From: Trichostrongylus colubriformis
Taxonomy: Eukaryota > Nematoda > Chromadorea > Rhabditida > Trichostrongylidae
Direction of reading: 5' to 3'
Length of the DNA stretch: 64,000 bases
NCBI GenBank assembly: GCA_963978905.1
Contig: OZ022258.1
Location: 40,408,591 to 40,472,590, forward strand
The first letter of the stretch is position 1. Each line of letters opens with the position of its first letter. Both the position numbers and the translations under genes were made by a program. Positions 43,506 to 54,683 of this stretch are shown in pieces. The notes beneath the pieces are model-generated. The model was not told where the DNA came from. It saw only the letters and a program-made list of their open reading frames with translations, and did no database searches.

Positions 43506-44268
43506 GGTGCTACAAAAGCATTAACTGCTTGTTAAACTCTTGCTATTTCAACTAGGAAAAAGCAAAGAAGAACGTACGCTGTAGGACGTAGGTGACCGTT
43601 GCGCAAATCATTCTCAACTTTGGCCAAAACAAGCTTCAAACACAGACGAACGAATAAGTTGAGAGGAGTAATAATGCAGGTTTTGCTCTCCAAAATAGCC
43701 CAGAAGGAATGCCAAGTGGGCTGAGATTCATGCTGATTGGTGGTTTCATGGTGGCCGTTCTGAGATCATTGTTGCCGTGATCACACATGTGCGCCGCAGC
43801 TGCTTCCTGCTGGAAATCATGCGAAATGAGATGAAATGAGTCCGTGGTGAGCTATTGTCTAGAAATTGACATCGCTCTGTTTGTCATTGTGCCCAAGTCA
43901 AAGACGATCCTATCGAAGCTGGAGGCATATTATGATGTTATTCGAAACTGTCTCTGTTGGACACATACGCTGACGAAACTGATACTGATTGTTTTCGTGA
44001 GGCGATCAATACGTTTGCCACACCCCGTAGCAGGATAACAGAATGCTGCTTTCAGAAACGCCCCACGCAGTCCTGGGAAAGAAGGCGACGGCTTCAAAAA
44101 CGGACACACAGTACGTATTTTGATGATCTATCCTCAGCACAGATGTAGCCACACTGAGACCAGTGAATTAATTCGATAGTGATGAGACGATCATATACCG
44201 GACCAGTAGGTGAAGAACATCAAAATCTTAGTATTGTGCTATTACGTAGCCTTATGAATATTCAAAAA
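43506..44268. other. Unassigned stretch, no gene recognised
   Basis: Short frames only. A plus-strand phrase YADETDTDCF near 43970 resembles part of an RTE endonuclease, but too weakly to call. Confidence 0.4.
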
Positions 44269-45277
44269 CAGCATTAGGGGTAATGCGGTAATGGAGAAAT
44301 CCTACAAGAAGTAACTCACATGGTAGCCCTGGGCCTAACGCCCCTCCGAGCTTTAGAAACGGCGCAACGGATCATTGATGGATGTATGCCGCTTCTATCG
44401 TGACCCAGATCGGGATGCCGCGCAGTGCACCGCACGGCCTGCCGGGTCACGTAAGAATCGAGCGTCTCTTGGCAGCAGGTAATGACCGATGCTTTTCCAT
44501 GTTGATGGAGGGTGGTATGAATTTAGTTGAAGTCCGGCGAAATGCTAGAATATGAAGAAAGTGAAAATGAAAGAAAATGATTCAGTCTGATAAACTTATT
44601 CCGTGCCACTTGTTATATATGAGATGTTTCACCAATTAGTTCAGGCGGTAAAATACGTGAAGTAACTTTTGACCTTCTACTTACAACATCTATCAACAAT
44701 AGCTGAGGCGTTAGGAGCTGTCGCTCCTTTCAGTCAATCATTATTGAAACCCTTTTCCTTTTTATTTTCTCCGTTTTTTCTATGAAATTTGTGATATCTC
44801 TCGAACTGTTGAAAAATTACAAGTTAATCTTCAAGTAAACCTGACTCGACGCATTACCTGCCGCGGGATGCCGCGCAGTGTGCCGCGTGCGGCGCACTGC
44901 GCGGCATCCCGATCTGGGTCACGATAGAATCGAGCGTCCCTCGGGGTGGGAGCGGCCAAGGAGATGCGGCAGGATCGAAGGTTTTGCGGCGCGTTTTCGC
45001 AATTTTAACTTAAAGCTCACTCCAAAAAATAGATGCTGTCCTATTTCCAAACATTCCCTTGTGTTTACTTGGCAACATGCCAATGGTAAACTAGATCAGA
45101 TACCCGGTTCTTGACGGAAAGGTCGTCCGCGTCGAGAATCAACAGTGGAAAGGGGGTTCTATCTCTCGGGTTTTCGGCCATTTCCATCCGTTTTTTCTCC
45201 ACTGTCCTGTTACTAGGCATCTCGACTTTCATACGCAATACTTATTTTACTTATCGTCCGAATTTCCCCTAATGCTG
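44269..45277 (+). mobile_element. Short-TIR repeat R1, copy b, with internal insertion
   Basis: The ends CAGCATTAGGGGTAATGCGG and CCCCTAATGCTG match copy a; the block 44943-45277 matches 10167-10490. The centre (44340-44940) is not shared with copy a. It carries two GGGATGCCGCGCAGTG blocks, the pair GCAGGTAATG / CATTACCTGC, and the palindrome at 44865. It looks like an element nested in R1. Confidence 0.6.
44865..44910. repeat. 46-bp near-perfect GC-rich palindrome
   Basis: Arms GGGATGCCGCGCAGTG (44865-44880) and its exact inverse (44895-44910) surround TGCCGCGTGCGGCG, which pairs too except for one T-G. A related half copy is at 44412-44427. It would extrude as a very stable hairpin. Confidence 0.85.
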
Positions 45278-45499
45278 CCATTAAATATGTAAATAGCACT
45301 ATCGTAGCCCAAAGTTTATTGAAGCGGATAATCTTTCGAAGTCTCATATTGTGTTATAACCTTCCAGTCACTCCTTACCATCTCTTTTGAGGTCACTCTC
45401 ACTGATCACCTACCCTCTAGGATATTATGCTGCTCTTTAACCGAGCAGTTCATGATAATTTGATCCTTTCAATACTAGGGAAACAAATAGCCACTCCTA

Positions 45500-45668
45500 C
45501 AGTCCATTTCGAAAAAACTGATTGGGCGTGTCCTACGGACTTGGGTGAATGGCGAGAGTGAGAGTACGCGGCGAGAGTGTGAGTGTGTGGCGGGGTGAGA
45601 GAGTTGAGAGAGTACACGTTTATCCAAATCCGTAGGACACGTCCAATCAACTTTTCTGAAACGGACTG
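45500..45668. mobile_element. 169-bp MITE, TA target duplication
   Basis: The ends CAGTCCATTTCGAAAAAACT and, inverted, CAGTCCGTTTCAGAAAAGTT give 40-bp TIRs with shared GTGTCCTACGGA, flanked by TA (45498-45499, 45669-45670). The centre is GA/GT-rich. The TA duplication and TIR length suggest a Tc1/mariner-superfamily MITE. The interior GAGAGTGAGAGT is shared with miniature Helitron J. Confidence 0.8.
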
Positions 45669-48217
45669 TACATCTGCAAGGTGTGTGATATCACCGTGAC
45701 GCGAAAGTGAGCATGGACGCGCAAAAATCCCGTAAATCAGATGGCGACCACCGTCTCGAGTTGGTCAGCACCCACCTCCAACATTGCCAGCGGAACAGCA
45801 GTGACATGGCAGGAGAGGCTTGCTAATGGCCGCCATAAGATAGAAAGGAGCAAAACCCGATAGTAGATGCAACAAAAATGGGTGAAAGATTACTTGAAAA
45901 CTTGTCCAAGCGCCAGCATATGTATGTGCTCTAAGCTTGTCGAGACCAAAAGTAAGAATCATTCGCTTGAGAGTTTTCTTTGGTATTTCCCTTACCCAAG
46001 TGTCCTTCAACCCAGAATCTTAACGGAGCGCGACGACACACGAAAATTGCCATGGAATGCTTCGTTCGAACTTCACTAGATTCAGTCCCGATCCGTACTC
46101 CGGTTCTTTCTAATGTGTCGTCCCATCAATCAGTGATTCTCCAGTATATGTACCAATCTTCATGTCAGATGAGCTCAGCAAACTTCTTACCGTCTCGTTG
46201 AGGAGAAGGTTGTTATTGTACGGACAGGAATTGCATGGAAAGCTCTGATAGATGAACCCATAGTGATCTAAAGTGAATCAAATAAGTCGACCTTGCTGCG
46301 GCAAAAAGTTTTTGGGGGCAGAGGTAAACTATTCAGGCTGCACGCCTTCTGCTCTGTAACGGTGCACAATCACGCAGCTAGTCGGGCGCTCGAACCGGCG
46401 CCAGCATTTCCGCGAAGTTTGCCTTCGAATATCCATAACTCATGTGATCGTGGCTAGCTCGAATTGAAGGCACATTCCGCGATTACCTTGAAAGGTATGA
46501 AGCGCAGAATCATGAATTCAGAAGTACCAAAGAATACGTCAATAAAAAATAGTTCGAAAGAACACCCCGATAAATTGCAAGGCCCCCTGACATCTGGTCT
46601 TGTGAGAGATCGTCGTGTGAAAACGAGCTTTAAATCAGTTCCTGTTTGATGGTACAGGAGGAATTCTGGATATTACCTGCGTGTGAACGTTTCCAAAAGC
46701 ACTAATCGCAATTACGTTTAACAGGTTGAAGAGCTCAATCATGAAATTAGAGGTGCTTAAGAATACACGGAGAAAGAAACATCCGAAAAAGTCCCCGAAA
46801 TTAGCAAAAATGAGGCCTTCTGACACCCTGCCTTGTACTAGATTACCGCACGAAAAGGAGCCTTTGGATAGGTTCCCGTTGGATGGTATCATGAGAAACT
46901 TGAGAAACGTGGAATTTCTTTTTCTTCTTATGTTATCGCATGAATCACAGGTCCACGTAAAGGTCACGTTGGAAAATTTCCGTCTGATGCCAGGTGTGGT
47001 CGGAGTGGATGGGGGGGGGAGGGGATTCGAGCTGGCCTAGCACCGTGGAGACACGCCGCGACGCTCTGAAAAGTATGCAGCTTGGACACTCGCCCGGGGA
47101 TCTATCTGAACTACTAAGGTGAGTTACAAGTGTGGTTATCGCGGAATGTGCCTGTTAAGTGGATATGGAGCTATAATGGCATACCGCGGTGGCACAAAAA
47201 TAGCAATCCGATAGCTACCCAAGGAGCCACCGTTCCGATAGGATAAGGCGGTGAATTTCTTCGATGACTGTGAGGTGGGCTCTCCAACATCCATCTGAAC
47301 ACAAAAGTCAACACTCGCGAGATCAGTTGACTGAAAGTAAACGCATCATTTCTAGGACCAGGTAGAACGGGAATCACAAACACAGCAAGATGACTTGAGT
47401 CCTGATAGCATACCAAGCCATGCTACTGGGAATGCATCAGGAGGAGTAGTACCACGGAATAATGTGAGCTCTTTACAACCAGTTGAACTACATATCGCAC
47501 AGTATTGCGCGAATAAACCGGTAGTAGAATTATTATGGTGGGAATAGCCAATATTGACCTGATATTGAAGAAGTGCGCACCTCATAGTAGCATGTGGTGA
47601 TGAGTGCAGCACTGAACGCTAGTTAACTGGTATGTCGAAATACTTCTAATAAGATCGGAGTTCAATATTCTACTCCATGTTCACTTGCTGAGCATTAGTG
47701 CTTAGTACGCCTTATCATTGGCTGATGATTACTTGTTTACCACTGCGTACCACTTTTGGCAGTTCCAGAAGGTCCACCTGATTTAGCCTTCTATACTTTT
47801 GTGACAACTAATACTGAATTATATTACACACCATACCATCGTTACAACTGATACTGGGTCAGAAAGAGCTCTATTGACTTACCGTCAATTTTAAGTGACT
47901 ACTTGAGAGTTCCGATAGTGTAGCGTCCAATTTTTTCGGATTGGTCCGCATATATTGGTGACGATTCGTCCACTCGATAAGCATCTAATTCTTAGATATT
48001 GGTAGTTAATCGACTCGCCACTTACTGATGCTCACTATTTGCTGGACAGGCACCAACGTTCAGAATTTCAGATAGCTTAGCGGTCGATACGCCTTCTTCT
48101 TCGTAGTACCGCATCAGAGTATTTTTCACTTACCTTTGCTATTGCAATTCATCTTGATCATTGATGTGGAGACAAAAAGACGTCTTTTTCTGGAAAGCTA
48201 GGCAATTTAGCAGTGAG
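45669..48217. other. Unassigned stretch, no gene recognised
   Basis: Only short frames. Bases ~46490-46680 and ~46725-46960 are a diverged direct duplication (TGAAGcGCagAATCATGAA versus TGAAGaGCtcAATCATGAA, then AAGAATAC). Bases 47700-48215 carry fragments resembling the Helitron middle region (AATTTnGGATAGTTTAGCGGTCGATAC). Confidence 0.4.
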
Positions 48218-48660
48218 TATTGTGCTGTCACGAAACCTCATGATTAGCCGAATGTGCAAAAATAGAATAAGGCTCCGAAAAGTTTATTCCAAAAAACTCG
48301 AGAGTCTGTGAAAAGTTCAAACATATTTCATTGCAATAATTCGGTACTCAGCACCTTTCTCAGGCCTGAAATGTGACACTGTTTTATGTAATATACAAGG
48401 TATGTTACCAACTCATGTGGTACTGTCACCAAAAACTTGGGTGCATGCATCTACCCTTCCAGAGACGCTGTGAAGTGGAAAATTGCCAACTTACCCGATA
48501 ACACACTTGAATGGTGGAAACGCCTCAATGACTGTGGCGAATCTGGTATGAGAGTGATGATGCAGTATTCAGGAATGGCATACTGGGATCGAGTTAGGAT
48601 AGGCAAAAGATCAAAGATCACATAGTTCATCCTTGATATATATTTTAGGTGATGACCGCT

Positions 48661-49187
48661 TTATTTCAAGGGCATCCAGTATTTTCCTTCTACGGTACTT
48701 TTTACTGAGCGGTGTAGTAGCTTGATGGCTATGTGAGGGGGAGAGAGTGCTTTGTAGGTATGTACCCTTGTACGATGCTTGGAGAAATACCGTTTGGATA
48801 AGAGGACGGATTCATTAGTGCTCGTCGACACGTCTGTAGGGAGGCCTCTTAGTTTCTCTGACATATTTTTGCCCACAGCCTCGACATTTAATGTGATAAA
48901 CCGTACCCAGAAGCGGGCACATTTTTGCTCACTACAGTAACTACAACCTTCCCTGGCACGCCTTTCTTCACAAACCTTTAAACACAAGTGTAAGTGCTTA
49001 AAATTCGGTGAGATTCGCGGAGGGAAATATCAGCCGTATGGGGAGTAACGAGTTTTTGCCACGTTGTTGAATTTTGTGCCGTTCTTTCATTGAGATACGG
49101 CATGATCATGGGAATTTCATCACGAAGTGAATATGGCCTTTCATGTCCGTGATTGTGCGGTTGTGTAACCGTTCTTTCTTGAGGCAT
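48661..49187 (-). pseudogene. P4 GIY-YIG endonuclease remnant
   Basis: Two overlapping frames. The first (49187-48978) has QPHNHGHERPYSLRDEIPMIMPYLNERTA, matching the PYSTADGIPIIMPYVNERTA part of P1. The second (48987-48661) has the Cys cluster as REGCSYCSEQKC, then nuclease remnants with VGKNMSEKLRGLPTD where P1 has QKYVGETKRPL, so the signature is damaged. It ends SPPHIAIKLLHRSVKSTVEGK. Frameshifted and inactive. Confidence 0.75.
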
Positions 49188-49667
49188 TACCCATCATCGA
49201 ACGCGCTCATTAGATTGCTAGCTGCATTCTCTATCGCTACTGTTTGTAAGGTCATGGATTACATTAACATTTATGTATATTGGATGACTAATTCTGGCGT
49301 GTATCAGCACATTCTTTGACGCCGGTTTCCTATACCAAAATGGTGCCTCGGTATCACTATTGATACGCAATTCTGTGTTCAATAAAAGGATAAAACCCCC
49401 TTATGTGGCCTTTCCACAGTGATCTTGATGTTGGGGTCCTGCGAGTTCAAACTGACAAGGGAAGGACCCCAGGTCAAAGTGGCCATTCGGAATGCGATAC
49501 ATATGATCCGACATATTTTCGGACGCTGATCTCGAATCTGTATCTGAAATTTGCAGAATGATCTTCTGAGCGGAGTTATAGAAGTTTTTTTTTGAATGAA
49601 CGGCTACACGTTGGATCTCATTGGCGAGGCACCATGTCATCAGCACGGCCGTTGCTGGGCATGCAAC

Positions 49668-49740
49668 GGCCTCAGTGGCTCACTAATAGTGTTCCGGATC
49701 TTCAGGACCGGGGTCGTAGGTTTGCTCCCCGCCGATGCGG
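49668..49740 (+). promoter_or_regulatory. tRNA-like pol III promoter inside T4
   Basis: GGCCTCAGTGGCTCACTAAT (degraded A box) and GGTTTGCTCCCC (49719-49730, B-box-like) precede TTTGCATTTTGTGTTTCATT. It is homologous to 7887-7960 and lies at almost the same distance (212 bp) from the left terminus. Confidence 0.45.
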
Positions 49741-49804
49741 GTTTCTTTGCATTTTGTGTTTCATTGTCAGTTAGTGCTTTTCTTTTACATCTGGACGTTT
49801 CCAA

Positions 49805-50125
49805 ATGTTTATTTCAGAAAACTCAAAAGACTGTAAAAGTCCCAAAAGTTTTCCAAAACAAGTTGCAATATTTCGGTGCGTAGCACCTTCCTTAGGCCTA
49901 AAAAGTGGCAGTAGTATTACTGTGTAATATACCTTGTATATTACACAGTAATACTACTGCCACTTTTTAGGCCTAAGGAAGGTGCCACGCACCGAAATAT
50001 TGCAACTTGTTTTGGAAAACTTTTGGGACTTTTACAGTCTTTTGAGTTTTTTGAAATAAACATTTTGGAGTCTCATATTTTCACACATTCAGATATTCAC
50101 GAGGCTTCGCGACAGCACAATACCA
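49805..50125. mobile_element. P3: palindromic Penelope arm pair inside T4
   Basis: Two inverted copies of a Penelope terminal arm meet at about 49936 (ATATACCTTGTATAT). Shared text includes AAAACTCAAAAGACTGTAAA, CCAAAAGTTTTCCAAAACAA and TTTTAGGCCTAAGGAAGGTG. The right arm extends further (GAGGCTTCGCGACAGCACAA). No coding sequence; same design as P2. Confidence 0.75.
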
Positions 50126-51867
50126 GGACTTCTCTTCTGTTCAATGAACTGCCACCCCTATTTAGCCCGTGAATTTTTCGAAATTTGGTCAAATTCTCGA
50201 AATGGCTAAAAGTTGTTCCTTGGGGTAATTTGAATCCCTGTACACAAAAATCGCCTTTGTTTTGCGCAAGAACGTCTTGCTGGCGTGCTGTGGGCTTCCA
50301 AACCTACCATTAAATAGTACTGCTTTTTCAAAAAAAACCCATAAGTCCGCTCAGAGAATCGTTCTGCAAGTTTCGAATACAGATTCGAGATCAGCGTCCG
50401 AAAATACGTCGGACCATATGTATCCCATTCTGAATGGCCACTTCGACCTGGGGTCCTTCCCTTGTGAGAAGTGTTTCTTCCAGTTCGATGAGCTTTGAAC
50501 CAATGATAAAGGGCGTCATCCACACCTTTGTGGAACAGTATCCTAGTGCTCATCAACAATTGAGACTCCAAAATATCTAATCATAAAAATCAAAAGACCT
50601 CACAAAAATCTTGACAGTTTTCTCGAATCTTGAAAGAAAGAAAGAAAATATTGAATCTTGAAAATCTTGAAGGTTGTACAATATTTCGTTTTACACCTTC
50701 TTCAAACCTGTAACTGTGGAGGCTAACTCACTTATATGATACCTCTTGGCGGGCGCACACTACGGCGCGCGATTCATGACGTTGTTGTGCAAAATGGGTT
50801 TGATCGGCACGAACACGATTGTGTATGGAATTGAGCGGAAATTCCTTTCCTCTGCTTTCAGCTGAGCTGTTGAATAGGAAAAAAAGCAGAGAAGATGGCG
50901 TGATGAAAAATCATTTCGCTATTGATATACTTCGGTCGCTTTGCATCTAACCCATTTTGCACATCGCGGACATGAATTGCGCGCAGTAGTGTGCGCCAGC
51001 CAACTGATTTAGGTCATCATTGGGAGTTTGGATAGTTCAGAGATCGATAGTTTCGTATTCGTATTCAATTGCATCGATTGGCAACAATTTATTCACTTGC
51101 TAAGCATCCATTGATGGTAGATTCATCCCGATTATCGATGTCTATCTGCTTCGTAAACGTGCTTCACTATTTGGAATTTTATAGTCTGGCGTTCCATACC
51201 CATTGTAGCTGCCAGTACCGCATTAGAAAATGATTCTGAGTGAATCGCTTGCTTTCCTATCACAAATATGCTGTATCATGATTATCAGTGTAGATCGCAG
51301 TACCAAGAGAAATGCTCCATTTTTGGAACGCTAGGCAATTCAATACGTCGATGCGTCGGCCAGTAAAAACATAAACAGAATATTCTCACCTAATGACATG
51401 GAGCATCAGACGCTTTTGCTAAAGCGATCGTATTGTAGTAGCAAGCGATGTAAAGGATTCCATCCCATCAAATTCCTAAGGGTTCATTAGCCACTGTAAG
51501 CCGTATCAGTTTCACTGAGGCTCCTGTACCCAACAATACCATTGAGGTTCCTGTATCCTAGAATATTTGCGAATGTGAACATTTCATTATTAGGCGCAAA
51601 AGCGAACCGGCCTTGGTGACAATTTCCTTCTCACGCTCCTTATCGAATCTTATCAACCATTATCAATTTGCATAACCCACCATTGATGTGCCGTCTCTCC
51701 CTGCTGAACAGCTATGCGTGTCAGTGCTCTTGGATCAACGCGAAAAGCGAAACGAATTTGACGACATATGCCTTCTCATGCTCCTTATACAACCGATATC
51801 AATGTGGGTCACCCACCATCAATGTCCCCAACCCATTTCGCAAAGCACCTGTATTCTATATGTGTAT

Positions 51868-52740
51868 TCTTAATTTAAACTCGCAGGATCCCAATATTAG
51901 ATTCACTGTGGAAAAGCCAAATGAGGAGGGTTACATTCCATACTTAAACACAAAAAAGCGCATCAATAATGGAAACAAAGAATTACTGTGGTATAAGAAA
52001 CCGTCATCAAAAAACATACTGGTGCATGCTAGGAGTTGCCACCCCACATTTATCAAAGCCAACATCGTCCAAAACCTGGTAAGGACCAAAGATAATATAT
52101 GTGACCAACGATCGGACGAGGTGGATTCGGTGGTGGAAAACATTTTAAGGGACAACGGTTATACCACAATGCGACCACCCACGTGGAGGCCATATTCCTC
52201 ACCAGATGGAATATCAATGATAATGCCGTATATTAATGAAAGAACGGCATCAAGGGTCAACAGTGTGGTCAAGAATTCAAAGCTCCCAATACGATTAATA
52301 TTCCGTCCTCCGCCCAATCTCAAACGTATACTCACATATTCAAGGGTTTACGAGGATAGATGTGGAAGAGAGGGGTGCAATTACTGTGATAACCATAAAA
52401 TATGCCATCTCCGGGGAACGGTATATCTAATAAAATGCCAAGGATGTGGGCAAAAGTACGTTGGAGAAACTAAGAGACCGCTCTACAAACGCATTGATGA
52501 ACACCGCAGAGCATTAGTAAACCCATCATCTTATCCCAATAGCAGTTTCTCAAAACATCGTACAAAGGTACATGCCCATGAAACACCCCCCACAATCGGT
52601 ATTAAAGCACTGCACCGCTTAATAGACAATCCTGTAGGAGGAAAAACACTGGACCCCTTGAAATGAAGCGGTTATCGCCAGAAATAAACAGTCAGGAAGA
52701 ATACGTGGCATTCTTCATATCTTCACTTGATCACAGTAAT
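51868..52740 (+). pseudogene. P5 RT tail + GIY-YIG endonuclease
   Basis: Residues align with P1 from LNSQDPNIRFTVEKPNEEG onward: HARSCHPTFIKANIV, PTWRPYSSPDGISMIMPYIN, the Cys cluster CGREGCNYC...KIC, and the nuclease VYLIKCQGCGQKYVGETKRP with RIDEHRR. A one-base deletion near 52660 shifts the end out of frame; in the next frame EMKRLSPEINSQEEY continues to a stop near 52747. The endonuclease core itself is intact. The catalytic RT motifs are absent because of the 5' truncation. The apparent start at 51668 is Helitron sequence. Confidence 0.85.
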
Positions 52741-52924
52741 CATTCTTGATTACTGCATAATCTTCCTTATATCTGGTGTCGTAACGTTGGACTATTTAAG
52801 GGTGCGACCTGGTGGGTTTATCATATTCTGCACCATTCCTCCTTGGCAGGGTGGGTCAAGCCAAAAATATTGTTAGACGGGGCCGTAGGCAATTATATCA
52901 TATATAATTAACTAACCACCACAG

Positions 52925-52965
52925 TTTTAGGCCTGGAGAAGGCGTTAAACGCCAAAATATTGCAC
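52925..52965 (+). ncRNA. Hammerhead-like core in P5
   Basis: CCTGGAGAA, the stem GGCGT/ACGCC, then AAAA in place of GAAA. It is one of the five aligned copies used for the consensus described at 15858; changes in the core make activity unlikely. Confidence 0.3.
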
Positions 52966-53440
52966 AAACAATCCAAAAAATTTTTGAGACTTTTGAGGGG
53001 TTCTTTTGAGTTTTTTGGATAAATATTCTGGAGTCGCAATTGTTCGTAAACATTCAGATAACCATGAGAATCCGAAACAGCACAATATTGAAGATTCTAG
53101 CTTTTTTAGCTCCTTATCGAATTTTATCAACCGTTGTCGATGCGAGTCACCCAACATTAATGTCCCTGACAAGCTCTGCTTAACACCTGTGAATGTCAGC
53201 GCTCTTGGATCAACGGGAAGGACAAAACAGATTTGACGACATTTGTCTTCCGAGACTCCTATCAGCCCTTATCAATAGCTATCACTTTCCGTCCACTACC
53301 ATTAGTGTCCCCTTGCCACCCCCCTATATCACTTGTAAAATTCATGGTCCCAGCTTTACTGCGACGCGAGATATGAATTTCGTGACAAACGGACAAACAC
53401 ACACAGACATACTAAGCGAATTATATATATTAGGATACGT

Positions 53441-53905
53441 TGTATAACAACAGCTTACAGCCCCGTCAAATTTTTTGGCGTGACTCACCCTGCCAAAGAC
53501 GTGTGATGCTGAAAATGATGAACTCATCCAGTTGCACCCTCAACTACTCTAAAACGCTATGTGATTGGCTCGACACATAATATGAGAGATTATGCAGTAA
53601 TCAAGGATGATTACTATGATGAAATACTGGAGGCCTTGAAAGAAATGGGTTATCTTCAGAAATAAGTAGTAAGGACATACTGCGAGACATTCTAAATATC
53701 TTCACTTATCACAGTGATCATTCTTAGTTACTGCATCTTCCTCATATCAGGTGTCGAGCCACTCACATAGCATTCTAGACTATTAAGGGTGCGACTGGGT
53801 GAGTTCATCATTTTCTGCACCATACGTCTTTAGCGGGGTGGGCCACGCCAGAAATCTCTGAGACGGGGCGTAAGCTATTTGTATGCAACGTATATCATAT
53901 AATTG
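53441..53905 (+). mobile_element. Penelope fragment P6 with inverted arm pair
   Basis: Bases 53441-53582 are the inverse of ~53745-53905 (shared GTCGAGCC, GGGTGCAACTGG, GAGTTCATCATTTTC, GACGGGGC). Between them are the last codons of the endonuclease frame (EALE...EISSKDILRDIL sense, with frameshifts). It is a tiny remnant, located immediately after the Helitron end at 53435. Confidence 0.65.
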
Positions 53906-54065
53906 AGCTCGAAATCTGTTTCTGGAAGAGAAGAAGGAGATAACAAAAATTCAAATGAAGATAACTATCAAAAGATAACAAACAAACAAAGTTTCAGCTT
54001 CACGGTTCGATGCCGATACTGGCCAATCAGCTCAACACGTTATACGTGTGAGTGATGATAAGCTA

Positions 54066-54570
54066 TCCTACTATATATAATCGGCTAAGTGTGTCTGTTG
54101 GTGTGTGTGTGTTTGTGTATGTGTGTGTTTGACCGGAAATTCATATCTCGCCTCGCAGTAAAGCTAAGACTCTGGATTTTCGAAGTGATATGGAGGGTGG
54201 TAAGGGGACATCAATGGAGAAGGAGCGAAAGTGATAGCAACTGATAAGGACAGGTAAGGAGCCTCGAAAGGCTAATGGCGGGAAATTGTTGTCTCCCGAC
54301 GCAGCGGAGCTGGGATCATGAAGATACCAGTGGGGCTGGCGCACACTACTGGCGCGCCCCACATGGAAGCATGCAAATGAGCTTGATCGATATCGACTGA
54401 TGCGGAAGGACGAGTTTGACAGGAGGGAATTCGTTTCCTTTTCCCGTTTTTGCGAATACCCTGTTTCTGCTAACCGTTCGAATGACGATACTGATCGAAT
54501 GATATCGGTCGAGCCTATTTAGCATGCTTTCATGTATGACGCGCGCAGTAGTGTGCGCCCGCCCAACTGG
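54066..54570 (+). mobile_element. Short Helitron-like element F (505 bp), variant subfamily
   Basis: Starts A|TCCTACTATATATAATCGGC, GT-rich leader, TTCATATCTCGCCTCGCAGT, one array unit, then a terminal palindromic module (54327-54570) with hairpin GCGCGCAGTAGTGTGCGC and CAACTGG|T. It lacks the middle region. The TCGGCTAAGTGTGTC leader marks a subfamily shared with the copy at 57175. Confidence 0.8.
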
Positions 54571-54610
54571 TGGTAAATATACCATTAAGAAGCTGAGTAA
54601 AGGTGAAAGG

Positions 54611-54683
54611 GGTGTCGGTAGTGTAATGGATTAGCCCATATCCCGGAAAGGATTGTATGCGTATACGAGTCCCGTCCGACACC
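54611..54683 (+). tRNA. tRNA-like gene or pseudogene with 8-bp acceptor pairing
   Basis: GGTGTCGG (54611-54618) pairs perfectly with CCGACACC (54676-54683), enclosing a tRNA-sized 57 nt. TAGTGTAATGGATTAGC is a good D-arm/A-box region and TACGAGTCC a B-box-like T-loop. The anticodon arm is poor (ATCC-CGGAAA-GGAT, six-nt loop), so the anticodon is uncertain and a pseudogene or SINE head is more likely than a working tRNA. Confidence 0.45.

Larger units (their letters stand above)
49456..50464 (+). mobile_element. TIR element T4 (1009 bp, TSD TGA) inside P4
   Basis: Ends CAAGGGAAGGACCCCAGGTC and its inverse ending GGTCCTTCCCTTG, flanked by TGA (49453-49455, 50465-50467). The ~150-bp TIRs share AAGTGGCCATTC and GATCTCGAATCTGTAT. 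The interior has a tRNA-like head, palindrome P3 and one family block (50160-50290). The target is confirmed by P4 coding sequence: across the insertion the minus-strand frame reads LEETLLSLNSQDPN, as in P1. Confidence 0.85.
48218..50712 (-). mobile_element. Penelope-like element P4, degenerate, interrupted by T4
   Basis: The minus-strand 3' end is near 48218 (GTATTGTGCTGTCACGAAAC on plus). The hairpin motif is at 48334-48368, endonuclease coding remnants at 48661-49187 and RT C-terminal coding at ~49455. T4 then interrupts it, and coding resumes at 50468-50571. A short plus-oriented terminal arm begins near 50548 (ACAATTGAGACTCCAAAATA). The coding part is therefore 5'-truncated directly against an inverted arm. 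Frameshifts throughout. Confidence 0.75.
51862..53090 (+). mobile_element. Penelope-like element P5, 5' truncated
   Basis: Begins within RT coding (the LNSQDPN segment) directly against Helitron array sequence and runs to a terminus with GGAGTCGCAATTGTTCGTAA and CCGAAACAGCACAATA. About 50 bp of Helitron sequence is missing at the junction, so no clean target duplication is visible. It is diverged from P1 (different subfamily of the same clade). Confidence 0.8.
50742..53435 (-). mobile_element. Helitron-like element, minus strand, with Penelope copy P5
   Basis: Minus-strand 5' end A|TCCTAATATATATAATTCGC at 53435. Array remnants lie at 53100-53330 and 51600-51850, the middle region at 51020-51590, and the palindromic 3' module at 50742-51010. 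The terminal CTGG is mutated (GAGG). P5 occupies 51862-53090. Confidence 0.8.

Noticed and set aside
43960..44130. YADETDTDCF-type phrase suggesting an RTE/AP endonuclease remnant
   Set aside because: Isolated resemblance with no neighbouring endonuclease motifs in order.
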